5,631 nt of DNA from NCBI GenBank assembly GCA_031275145.1, contig JAISPE010000314.1:1-5631 (forward strand). Direction: 5' to 3'. The position numbers and the translations under genes were made by a program. Below the pieces are notes generated by a model. It made no database searches. It was not told where the DNA came from and worked only from the letters and a program-made list of their open reading frames with translations. The DNA comes from Prevotellaceae bacterium. Lineage in GTDB: Bacteria; Bacteroidota; Bacteroidia; Bacteroidales; UBA932. Shown piece after piece: positions 1 through 5,631 of the stretch (position 1 is the first letter of the stretch; each line of letters opens with the position of its first letter).

Positions 1-1
1 C

Positions 2-820
2 GTCTTTAACGGAAACGATATAAAATCGTTTAATCTGACAACGGGCGAACTGATTTTTTCAAACCTTACGTTCGAACAGCTTCGTTCACGAACCGAAAAC
101 TATACGCTGACATTCTATCTCGGCGACAAAGAACTGTTTAAATCAGCCTCTATTGGCCATGATACGCTTTTCATACTGTCGGGTAAGGTTATCAATGATT
201 TGGTTTTCATACTGCGCGGCGATTTGAATGAGCGGTTGTATCTCATGGACGGTTTCCCCAGTCTTGACTGTGTTAAAAATTTCGGAGTATCGGAAACGGA
301 AGCCGCCAGACAGCGTGAAGCCAATACTCAAAAGCGTAAAGCGGAATGGGATTTATTTATCGAATATCTGAAAGATACCGGTAAAGTGATAGAAAAACCG
401 TCTTCGGGTAATCCCGGCAACAGCATCCCCGACGATACATTAAACATTACACCTCAGTCAGTCAATGATCCCCAAAATGGCTCAACAGACGATTTTAAAG
501 ACATCGGTTATATCGTTGACTATGCAGGCTGCGAAGGTTACAGCGAAATCTACGGTTATTACATAATAACCGAAAACAGAGATACTCTGGTAACTTATAA
601 CCTGCCTGATAAAGTGTACACTTTTCCACAATCGTTTTATGACAGTCCCGAGCAGTATCGTAACTCTTACAGGATAGAGTTTACATACAGGCATGCGGTT
701 GACGACGAAAAGAAAGGCGTAGTCTGCCCCGCTATGTATCAGCCTCACCGTCTTTACTGGAACAGGGAATCCAAAGGAGAAGAAAAGCAAGTCATTATAA
801 TCTCGGCAAAAGCAAAATAG
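2..820 (+). CDS. Unrecognised protein, 5'-truncated by window edge
   Basis: The reading frame is open from base 2 to the TAG at 818-820, giving 272 visible residues. The true start lies upstream, outside the window. I do not recognise a named family. Visible residues 1-90 look like a beta-rich domain with alternating hydrophobic and polar residues (LTFYLGDKELF, DLVFILRGDL, RLYLMDGFPSLD). Residues 97-132 form a charged, probably helical stretch rich in Glu, Arg and Lys. Residues 133-165 are a Gly/Pro/Ser/Asn/Asp-rich segment that reads as a flexible linker. Residues 168-270 form a second beta-rich domain with two cysteines (C177 and C242) and many Tyr residues (YGYYIITENRDTLVTYNLPD). No membrane segment is visible, and a signal peptide cannot be judged because the N-terminus is missing. 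The composition resembles secreted or lipoprotein-type Bacteroidetes hypotheticals, but that is an impression only. It is followed by a repeat-filled gap, so it is probably not co-transcribed with lutA. Confidence 0.75.
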   Translation, partial: VFNGNDIKSFNLTTGELIFSNLTFEQLRSRTENYTLTFYLGDKELFKSASIGHDTLFILSGKVINDLVFILRGDLNERLYLMDGFPSLDCVKNFGVSETEAARQREANTQKRKAEWDLFIEYLKDTGKVIEKPSSGNPGNSIPDDTLNITPQSVNDPQNGSTDDFKDIGYIVDYAGCEGYSEIYGYYIITENRDTLVTYNLPDKVYTFPQSFYDSPEQYRNSYRIEFTYRHAVDDEKKGVVCPAMYQPHRLYWNRESKGEEKQVIIISAKAK

Positions 821-855
821 TTGGCTGCGATGATATTCCTTTTTTTTGACAGAAA

Positions 856-939
856 TTTTAATTCGACGAAGTCAATTTTTAAATCGACGTAGCCAATTTT
901 TAAATCGGCGTAGCCAAACTTTAGTTCGACGAAGTCAAT
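856..939. repeat. Four-copy 21-bp tandem repeat
   Basis: Units start at 856, 877, 898 and 919, with an exact 21-bp period. The shared pattern is roughly YTTTARWTCGRCGWAGYCAA. Units 1 and 4 carry the core GACGAAGTC, unit 2 GACGTAGCC and unit 3 GGCGTAGCC. Each core is a small inverted repeat around three central bases. Unit 1 extends to AATT-C-GAC-GAA-GTC-AATT and is followed by a T run (to 880), so it could act as a weak terminator for the gene ending at 820. Unit 4 (919-940) has an exact 22-bp reverse complement at 1151-1172. There are no unique spacers between units, so this is not a CRISPR array. Confidence 0.8.
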
Positions 940-999
940 TATACATCAAACGGGTGAGAATTGTGAGTTTTTTTTGCAGAAAACTGTATTCCGCCCCAT

Positions 1000-1065
1000 C
1001 GTCATTGTAAGGAGCGCAGCGACGAAGCAATCCAGAAATACGCGACTTTCCGGATTGCTTTGTCG
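1000..1065. repeat. Dispersed-repeat-type hairpin
   Basis: The stretch 1000-1033 matches, from memory, the widespread bacterial dispersed repeat of the form CGTCATTGCGAGGAGC followed by GNAGCGACGAAGCAATCC. It continues into a hairpin: arms 1020-1038 and 1047-1065 pair over 19 positions with one G-U pair (1024/1061) and one A-C mismatch (1034/1051), around the 8-nt loop TACGCGAC. The segment is visibly more GC-rich than its AT-rich surroundings, which suits an inserted module. It has no protein-coding role that I can see. The hairpin is directly seen. The family assignment is recognition only. Confidence 0.65.
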
Positions 1066-1103
1066 TATATCCAATTCACAAAAATAGACCGCGCGAGGAA
1101 TAA

Positions 1104-1139
1104 CATAATTTGCAAAATTTACAGATTTTGTAAATTATG
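1104..1139. repeat. AT-rich inverted repeat
   Basis: Arms 1104-1118 and 1125-1139 are reverse complements over 15 bp with one mismatch (G1112), around a 6-nt loop TTACAG. It lies inside the larger inverted-repeat element, 12 bp before the right arm. It is not followed by a clean T run on either strand, so it is a poor candidate for an intrinsic terminator. It may be a degenerate palindromic module of the element. Confidence 0.55.
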
Positions 1140-1140
1140 A

Positions 1141-1199
1141 AAATTCTGTTAATTGACTTCGTCGAACTAAAGTTTCTGTCAAAAAAGAAATTCTGTTAA
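1141..1199. repeat. 12-bp direct repeats flanking the right arm
   Basis: AAATTCTGTTAA occurs at 1141-1152 and again at 1188-1199, exactly bracketing the outer part of the right inverted arm (1153-1187). A related TTCTGTCAAAAAAG lies between them at 1174-1187. The layout could be a target-site duplication around a 35-bp insertion. It could equally come from slippage among similar TTCTGTyAA motifs, so the origin is unresolved. Confidence 0.5.
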
Positions 1200-1210
1200 A
1201 AAAAGGAAGC

Positions 1211-1238
1211 TTGAGTTATCAAATTTTTCGTACATTTG
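1211..1238 (+). promoter_or_regulatory. Putative Bacteroidetes-type promoter of lutABC
   Basis: TACATTTG at 1231-1238 fits the Bacteroidetes -7 consensus TAnnTTTG exactly. A TTG at 1211-1213 could serve as the -33 element, with 17 bp between them, which is slightly short. Transcription would begin a few bases after 1238, leaving a leader of only about 10-15 nt before the ATG at 1256. The promoter starts 25 bp after the right arm of the repeat element. Its position also argues against the upstream TTG at 1211 being a translation start. Confidence 0.55.
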
Positions 1239-1255
1239 CATTCAAATTGTTAAGA

Positions 1256-1993
1256 ATGAAAATTGGTTTATTTATTCCCTGTTATGTAAATGCGATATAT
1301 CCCGATGTCGGGATTGCGACATATAAATTGCTGGATTATTTCGGATTGGATATTGATTATCCGGTTAATCAGACCTGTTGCGGACAACCGATGGCAAATG
1401 CCGGATTCGAAAACGAAGCGCTTACTCTGGCGAAAAACTTCGATGAAATGTTCGGCCGGTATGATTATGTAGTTGCTCCTTCGGCGAGTTGTACCGCATT
1501 TGTCAAATTTAATTATCCGTCTATTTTGGACAGTAATCATCCGTGCAGGACAGGCGGGAAGATATACGATGTTTGCGAATTTATCCACGACATTGTGAAG
1601 CCGGCGAAATTGCCGGGCAGATTTCCGCATAAGGTGAGCGTGCATAACAGCTGTCATGGCGTCAGGGAATTACGTCTGTCGTCGGCGAGTGAGTTGAATA
1701 TTCCCCGATATTCCAAGCTAAAAGATTTACTGTCGCTGGTCGAGGGTATAGAAGTATTCGAGCCGGCGAAAGTCGATGAATGTTGCGGTTTCGGAGGTAT
1801 GTTTTCTATCGAAGAACCTGCCGTATCTGTCTGTATGGGAGAAGATAAAGTCAAAAACCATATTGCTGCGGGAGCCGAATACATCACAGGCGCCGACAGT
1901 TCGTGTTTAATGCATCTGCAAGGCATTGTCGAAAGGAATAAACTGCCTGTCAAATTTATACATATTGTTCAAATTTTAGCATCGGGGTTATGA
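1256..1993 (+). CDS. lutA: LutA, lactate utilisation CCG-domain protein
   Basis: LutA (YkgE family) is one of three cytoplasmic subunits that together oxidise L-lactate to pyruvate. The protein has 245 residues, close to the roughly 240 usual for the family. It has two Cys-rich CCG domains (PF02754 type) of the kind found in heterodisulfide reductase subunit HdrB and in GlpC. In the first, C9, C41-C42-G43 and C79 are visible; in the second, C133, C176-C177-G178 and C217. These cysteines are the expected iron-sulfur ligands. I chose the ATG at 1256 because MKIGLFIPCYVNAIYPDVGIA is the family's usual N-terminus. The 15 codons upstream, reachable from a TTG at 1211, cover the likely promoter. 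The TGA overlaps the lutB start codon as ATGA. There is no clear Shine-Dalgarno sequence, as is normal for Bacteroidetes. Confidence 0.93.
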   Translation: MKIGLFIPCYVNAIYPDVGIATYKLLDYFGLDIDYPVNQTCCGQPMANAGFENEALTLAKNFDEMFGRYDYVVAPSASCTAFVKFNYPSILDSNHPCRTGGKIYDVCEFIHDIVKPAKLPGRFPHKVSVHNSCHGVRELRLSSASELNIPRYSKLKDLLSLVEGIEVFEPAKVDECCGFGGMFSIEEPAVSVCMGEDKVKNHIAAGAEYITGADSSCLMHLQGIVERNKLPVKFIHIVQILASGL

Positions 1994-3372
1994 GCACAAA
2001 ACATGCAAAATCGGCCACACTGTTTATCCGGAACAGGGAACAGGAGCAATGGCATAATGAAACACTCTGGTTTGTACGCCAAAAGAGAGATAACATGGCT
2101 ATGCGGATTCCCGAATGGGAGGATTTGCGGGAGCTTGCAGGCAAAATAAAGATGCACACAGTCTCCCGTTTAGACTTTTATCTGGAGATGTTTTCGTCCG
2201 AAGCCGAACGTAACGGCATAACTGTCCACTGGGCAAAAGACGCCCGGGAACACAACGAGATTGTTTACAGCATTCTGGAAAAACATCAGGTAAAAAAACT
2301 TGTCAAAAGCAAATCCATGCTTACGGAAGAATGTCTGTTGAATCCTTACCTGATTGAAAAGGGTATCGAGGTTGTAGAGAGCGATTTGGGTGAGCGTATT
2401 CTGCAATTGATGGGCGAACATCCAAGTCACATTGTGATGCCGGCGATTCACAAAAAGAGAGAAGAAGTCGGAAAACTGTTTGAGGAAAAAATGGATTCCG
2501 AAAAAGGCAACAGCGACCCGACTTATCTTACTCATACAGCCCGTCGATATCTTCGCAGAGAGTTTCTTACGGCCGATGCAGCAATGACCGGAGCGAATTT
2601 CGGCGTTGCGCAGACCGGCGAAGTCGTTGTATGTACCAACGAAGGAAACGCCGACATGGGTACTTCACTGTGCAAACTTCATATCGTGTCGATGGGAATA
2701 GAGAAGATCGTCCCCGATCTGAAATCGCTGGGCGTCTTCACACGTCTGCTGGCGCGCTCGGCGACCGGACAGCCTTCGACCACATACACTTCACATTACC
2801 GCAAACCGAAAGAGGGCGGCGAAATGCATATCGTGATTGTGGATAACGGACGAAGCGAAATCAAAGGCGACAGCGAGCATGTCCAGACGCTGAAATGTAT
2901 CCGTTGCGGGGCGTGCATGAACACTTGTCCGGTGTACAGGCGAAGCGGAGGATATTCGTACACTTATTTCATTCCGGGACCGGTGGGAATCAATCTGGGG
3001 ATGCTGAAATGTCCCGGGAAATATTATGATAACGTATCGGCCTGTTCGCTGTGCTATTCGTGCAACAATGTCTGTCCTGTGAAAATAGATCTCGCCGACC
3101 AGATATACCGGTGGAGGCAAAATCTTGATTCGCTGCGGAAAGCCGACAGGACAAAAAAATTGATGTCCAAAGGGATGAAATTCCTGTTTACCCGTCCGGC
3201 ATTATACCGTACCGTTTTGAAAATGGCGCCGGCAATCAATTACCTGCCGCGTATTTTCGTATATAACAAACTGAACGCATGGGGTTACGGACGGGAACTG
3301 CCGCGTTTTGCCGGCGAAAGTTTTACCTCGATGTGGAAAAAAGGAAAGATAAGAAAAACAAATAAGCAATGA
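1990..3372 (+). CDS. lutB: LutB, iron-sulfur lactate utilisation protein
   Basis: LutB (YkgF family) is the ferredoxin-like electron-transfer subunit of the LutABC L-lactate oxidation complex. It has 460 residues, slightly shorter than the roughly 475 of well-known homologues. The N-terminal LUD domain includes the signature around residues 200-220 (TGANFGVAQTGEVVVCTNEGN, split here as TGANFGVAQTG then EVVVCTNEGN). Two 4Fe-4S motifs follow: C303, C306, C309 and C313 (CIRCGACMNTCP), then C352, C355, C358 and C362 (CSLCYSCNNVCP). A basic C-terminal region (residues 385-460) with PRFAGESFTSMWKKGK corresponds to the LutB C-terminal domain. The segment between the two clusters is Tyr- and Gly-rich and contains an extra cysteine, C341. 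The start overlaps the lutA stop as ATGA and the end overlaps the lutC start the same way, which implies translational coupling. No frameshift is seen. Confidence 0.95.
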   Translation: MSTKHAKSATLFIRNREQEQWHNETLWFVRQKRDNMAMRIPEWEDLRELAGKIKMHTVSRLDFYLEMFSSEAERNGITVHWAKDAREHNEIVYSILEKHQVKKLVKSKSMLTEECLLNPYLIEKGIEVVESDLGERILQLMGEHPSHIVMPAIHKKREEVGKLFEEKMDSEKGNSDPTYLTHTARRYLRREFLTADAAMTGANFGVAQTGEVVVCTNEGNADMGTSLCKLHIVSMGIEKIVPDLKSLGVFTRLLARSATGQPSTTYTSHYRKPKEGGEMHIVIVDNGRSEIKGDSEHVQTLKCIRCGACMNTCPVYRRSGGYSYTYFIPGPVGINLGMLKCPGKYYDNVSACSLCYSCNNVCPVKIDLADQIYRWRQNLDSLRKADRTKKLMSKGMKFLFTRPALYRTVLKMAPAINYLPRIFVYNKLNAWGYGRELPRFAGESFTSMWKKGKIRKTNKQ

Positions 3373-3947
3373 GTTCTAAAAATGATATAATCAACAATAT
3401 CCGCCGGCATGTTTCGACGGAATACGATATGCCGGAAATACGTGTTGAGGCTGTAAAGTTCGATAATCCTGTCGCCGAATTTTTGGAAATCAGCCGTTCC
3501 GTTGGCGGCGACGCTGTTATGCTGAAAGAAGGCGAAGATATTAACACGTTCATCAGAGCGCTGTATCCCAAGGCCGTAACGGTTGCGACTAACCTGTCCG
3601 GAATCACAATCCCCTCATTCAATCCCGACGAAACGGACGACCCTCACAGTCTCGACGGCGTCGAGCTTGCCATAGTGAAGGGCGAATTTGGCGTTGCGGA
3701 AAACGGATGTGTATGGATTCCTCAGAATGTAAAGCAGAAAGCGCTTTACTTCATTGCCGAAAATCTTGTGATTGTTCTCGACAAAAACCGGATTGTCAAT
3801 AATATGCACGAGGCTTACGAACGTATTGCCGCCAGCGATTACGGCTTTGGAGTGTATATTTCCGGCCCGTCAAAAACCGCAGACATCGAACAGGCGCTCG
3901 TAATCGGAGCGCACGGAGCAAAATCGGTCATGATAATACTGTACTGA
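3369..3947 (+). CDS. lutC: LutC, LUD-domain lactate utilisation protein
   Basis: LutC (YkgG family) is the third subunit of the LutABC L-lactate oxidation system. It has 192 residues, made of a single LUD domain (DUF162). This is shorter than the B. subtilis (about 240) and E. coli (about 230) proteins. The short form also seems usual in Bacteroidetes. Visible hallmarks are GEFGVAENGCVWIPQ at residues 105-119, the NNMHEAYERI segment near 144-153, and the conserved GPSKTADIE at 166-174 followed by GAHGAKS near 180. LutB carries a related LUD fold, so the two may pack together. The ATG overlaps the lutB stop as ATGA. The gene ends 60 bp from the convergent ahpF, with no strong intrinsic terminator between them. 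Confidence 0.94.
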   Translation: MSSKNDIINNIRRHVSTEYDMPEIRVEAVKFDNPVAEFLEISRSVGGDAVMLKEGEDINTFIRALYPKAVTVATNLSGITIPSFNPDETDDPHSLDGVELAIVKGEFGVAENGCVWIPQNVKQKALYFIAENLVIVLDKNRIVNNMHEAYERIAASDYGFGVYISGPSKTADIEQALVIGAHGAKSVMIILY

Positions 3948-3966
3948 TATTCAGTTAAGGATTACG

Positions 3967-3999
3967 GAAATTTAATTCGACACAGTCCGCCGCAGTCGA
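3967..3999. repeat. Possible decayed copy of the intergenic repeat
   Basis: GAAATTTAATTCGAC at 3967-3981 matches GAAATTTTAATTCGAC at 852-867 apart from one missing T, and the AGTC that follows recalls the GAAGTC of the 21-bp unit. A weak 5-bp inverted repeat, TCGAC (3977-3981) and GTCGA (3995-3999), spans the centre of the gap between the convergent lutC and ahpF stops. It might help end transcription from both sides, but the stem is short and has no T run. The match is short enough that chance cannot be excluded. Confidence 0.35.
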
Positions 4000-4007
4000 T
4001 TACGTTT

Positions 4008-5558
4008 CTAATTCTCAGTTCGTAAAGAATCCTCGAAAGCGCTTAACGCCGCTTTTGCGCCCTCGCCCATAGAAATTATAATCTGTTTATATGGAATATT
4101 TGTAACATCGCCGGCGGCATAGATTCCTTTACGGCTTGTCCGGCAATGTCCGTCAATTTCGATTTCTCCGGCTCTGTTTGTCGTTACAAGCGGTTTAAAA
4201 ACACCGCTGTTCGCCATCAATCCTATCTGCACAAAAATGCCGTCAAGATTAATCGTCTGTTCCGTATCGGTTTTACGGTCTTTTACCCGGATACCTGTTA
4301 CTTTTTCGCCATTTCCGATGACTTCCGTTGTTTGAGCGTTTACGATGATTTCGATATTTTTACGGCTTTTCGCCTTTTCCTGCAAAACTATGTCGGCTCT
4401 AAGCTGGTCGGCAAATTCGAGTACCGTTACTTTCGAGCAGATTCCCGAAAGGTCGATTGCCGCTTCGATTCCCGAATTTCCTCCGCCTGCGACTGCAACA
4501 TGTTTTCCCTTGTAGAAAGGGCCGTCGCAATGGGGACAGAATGCCACTCCCCGCCCGATATATTCCGTTTCGCCCGGAACATTGAGTTTCCGCCAGGTAG
4601 CGCCTGTGGCAATGATAATTGAGGGAGCGGTATATCTTTCGCCGGCAGAGGTCCACACTATCTTTTCGCTGTCTTCGTCAGTGATTTTTTCCACGCGGCG
4701 ATGCTCTAAAATGTCAATCGAATATTGTTGGGCATGAGCCTTCAACTGAGCTGCAAGCTGTTTGCCCGTAATATAGGGAACGGAAATCAGGTTTTCGATA
4801 CCGACAGTGTCATTTACCTGTCCGCCTGTTTTTTCGGCTATTATGGCAACGCGCAGGCCTTTGCGTGCCGAGTAAATTGCAGCGGATGTTCCTGCCGGTC
4901 CGCTTCCGATAACGATTACGTCGTACGGTTTTGTTTCGGTTTGATTTGCCTGTACTTCAGAGCCGTATTGAGCATTGAGCTTTTCGAGCAATTCTCCGAA
5001 ACTCGATTTGCCGACATGCAACAGTTGTCCGTCGGCAAAAACAGAAGGTACGGCCTGAATATTTAAGGCGTCTGCTTCTTCCTGATACAAAGCTCCGTCT
5101 ACCATTTCGTGCGTAATATTTTCGTTGAACAGCGCCATTAGATTCAGCGATTGAACAATATCGGGACAGTTCGTACAGGTAAGCGAAACGTAAGTCGTAA
5201 GATTAATCTTCCCTTTTAATGCTTTCACCCGGTCTGTCAAAGCTTTGTCGGGAATATTTTTCCCCTGACCGTCACTGTTTAATATCGCCAGTATCAACGA
5301 AGAAAATTCGTGACCGGTCGGGATTCCACGAAATTTAATCCCTGTATTCTTATCATTTTTCAATAAAGAAAAAGCCAGCTGCGCTCCGTCGCTTACTTTA
5401 TATGTAATCTTTCCGGATGAGGCCGCAACGTCGTTCAGAAAAGCAACGAACTCATTTTTATACTCATGCAATTCAGGAACGGTTGCATCTAATACATATC
5501 CGGACTGCAACCCGGCAAAAAGACTCTGTAACTGCTGTTTTATATCATTATCCAACAT
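4008..5558 (-). CDS. ahpF: AhpF, alkyl hydroperoxide reductase subunit F
   Basis: AhpF is the cytoplasmic flavoprotein disulfide reductase that passes electrons from NADH through FAD and two CxxC pairs to the peroxiredoxin AhpC, which reduces H2O2 and organic peroxides. It has 516 residues (E. coli about 521). The N-terminal tandem thioredoxin-like domain (about 1-195) contains C128-T-N-C131 and a cis-Pro motif AVPSVF at P171. The FAD-binding GxGxxG is GSGPAG at 218-223. The thioredoxin-reductase-type redox pair CPHCDG is C341/C344. The NADH site is GGGNSG at 358-363, and the second FAD motif GIYAAGDVT lies at 478-486. The N-terminal domain separates it from TrxB. I chose the ATG at 5556-5558 (MLDNDIKQQL), the usual N-terminus. 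An upstream in-frame ATG at 5612 would run through the promoter. ahpC is not visible and may lie beyond the right edge. Confidence 0.95.
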   Translation of the reverse strand: MLDNDIKQQLQSLFAGLQSGYVLDATVPELHEYKNEFVAFLNDVAASSGKITYKVSDGAQLAFSLLKNDKNTGIKFRGIPTGHEFSSLILAILNSDGQGKNIPDKALTDRVKALKGKINLTTYVSLTCTNCPDIVQSLNLMALFNENITHEMVDGALYQEEADALNIQAVPSVFADGQLLHVGKSSFGELLEKLNAQYGSEVQANQTETKPYDVIVIGSGPAGTSAAIYSARKGLRVAIIAEKTGGQVNDTVGIENLISVPYITGKQLAAQLKAHAQQYSIDILEHRRVEKITDEDSEKIVWTSAGERYTAPSIIIATGATWRKLNVPGETEYIGRGVAFCPHCDGPFYKGKHVAVAGGGNSGIEAAIDLSGICSKVTVLEFADQLRADIVLQEKAKSRKNIEIIVNAQTTEVIGNGEKVTGIRVKDRKTDTEQTINLDGIFVQIGLMANSGVFKPLVTTNRAGEIEIDGHCRTSRKGIYAAGDVTNIPYKQIIISMGEGAKAALSAFEDSLRTEN

Positions 5559-5581
5559 AATTGTAAATATTAAAATTTCTG

Positions 5582-5613
5582 CAAAGATACGGGGTATATT
5601 ATAATCTGTCAAA
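5582..5613 (-). promoter_or_regulatory. Putative Bacteroidetes-type promoter of ahpF
   Basis: Read on the minus strand, TTTG (5613-5610) is followed after 20 bp by TATCTTTG (5589-5582). This is an excellent match to the Bacteroidetes -33/-7 pattern TTTG and TAnnTTTG. The AT-rich stretch 5559-5581 between the -7 box and the ATG would contain the start point and a leader of about 15-20 nt. A dedicated promoter means ahpF can be transcribed independently of any upstream ahpC. No OxyR-like operator is evident. Confidence 0.7.
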
Positions 5614-5631
5614 TCAATATTTTCTATATCG

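Larger units (their letters stand above)
842..1186. repeat. Composite inverted-repeat element (MITE-like)
   Basis: The left arm 842-877 and right arm 1151-1186 are reverse complements over 36 bp with only two mismatches. Both arms start from a T6 or A6 run followed by GACAGAAA or its complement. The arms enclose 273 bp that hold three further copies of a 21-bp repeat, a GC-containing hairpin and an AT-rich hairpin. No ORF of meaningful length lies inside, so if mobile it would have to be non-autonomous. It fills most of the gap between the unknown gene and the lutA promoter. A transcript across it could fold into a long stem. Whether it moves, terminates transcription or is an inert accumulation of dispersed repeats cannot be decided here. 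No clear flanking target-site duplication is seen at the outer ends. Confidence 0.7.

Noticed and set aside
482..790. 102-codon minus-strand ORF opposite the first gene
   Set aside because: It is fully antisense to a longer open frame with a more protein-like composition. No promoter or domain supports it.
200..820. Gene start at the TTG at 200 for the first protein
   Set aside because: The same frame stays open to base 2 and the upstream residues continue the same domain pattern, so the gene is cut by the window edge.
856..939. CRISPR array
   Set aside because: The four 21-bp units are directly adjacent, with no unique spacers, and no cas genes are in the window.
1104..1139. Intrinsic terminator
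   Set aside because: The stem is AT-rich and lacks a following T run, so the palindrome alone does not support a terminator call.
1211..1255. Extended N-terminus of LutA from TTG at 1211
   Set aside because: These codons overlap a TAnnTTTG promoter box and precede the family's usual MKIGLFIPCY start.
4146..4622. 158-codon plus-strand ORF antisense to ahpF
   Set aside because: It lies wholly inside a well-supported ahpF and has no recognisable domain. Its Cys/Phe/Arg-rich translation looks like a reverse-strand shadow.
4008..5558. Thioredoxin reductase TrxB
   Set aside because: TrxB is about 310-330 residues and lacks the N-terminal CxxC domain. The 516-residue length and C128/C131 fit AhpF.
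5559..5612. Extended N-terminus of AhpF from ATG at 5612
   Set aside because: The extra 18 codons run through a TTTG-N20-TATCTTTG promoter, and AhpF homologues start near MLDNDIK.
5614..5631. OxyR-type operator upstream of ahpF
   Set aside because: The AT-rich sequence has only weak dyad symmetry and does not match the spaced ATAG/CTAT pattern.

Overview
The window most likely comes from a Bacteroidetes (Bacteroidales-like) chromosome. Two upstream regions carry the phylum's promoter pattern (TTG or TTTG, then TAnnTTTG). The start codons lack clear Shine-Dalgarno sequences, and the LutB, LutC and AhpF proteins have the residue patterns I associate with Bacteroidales. This is inference from sequence reading, not a database result.

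Layout: (1) 2-820, plus strand: the 3' part of an unrecognised two-part protein, cut by the left window edge. (2) 821-1255: a 435-bp gene-free gap. Most of it (842-1186) is a composite repeat: outer inverted arms of 36 bp (34 identical), a four-copy 21-bp tandem array, a GC-containing hairpin of a dispersed-repeat type, and an AT-rich hairpin. The lut promoter lies just beyond the right arm. (3) 1256-3947, plus strand: a compact lutA-lutB-lutC operon for L-lactate oxidation, with both junctions overlapping as ATGA. (4) 3948-4007: a 60-bp convergent gap holding what may be a decayed fragment of the same repeat family. (5) 4008-5558, minus strand: ahpF, the NADH- and FAD-dependent reductase that recharges peroxiredoxin AhpC, with its own promoter at 5582-5613.

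How the genes fit together: LutABC is thought to be a membrane-independent iron-sulfur complex that oxidises L-lactate to pyruvate, and AhpF supports peroxide detoxification. They converge and have separate promoters, so they are neighbours rather than one pathway. No lactate permease, lut regulator or ahpC is visible. ahpC may lie beyond the right edge.

The protein-coding genes other than the first are conventional. The part most worth a second look is the structured repeat between the unknown gene and the lut promoter. I did not find convincing evidence of a new multi-gene system here.
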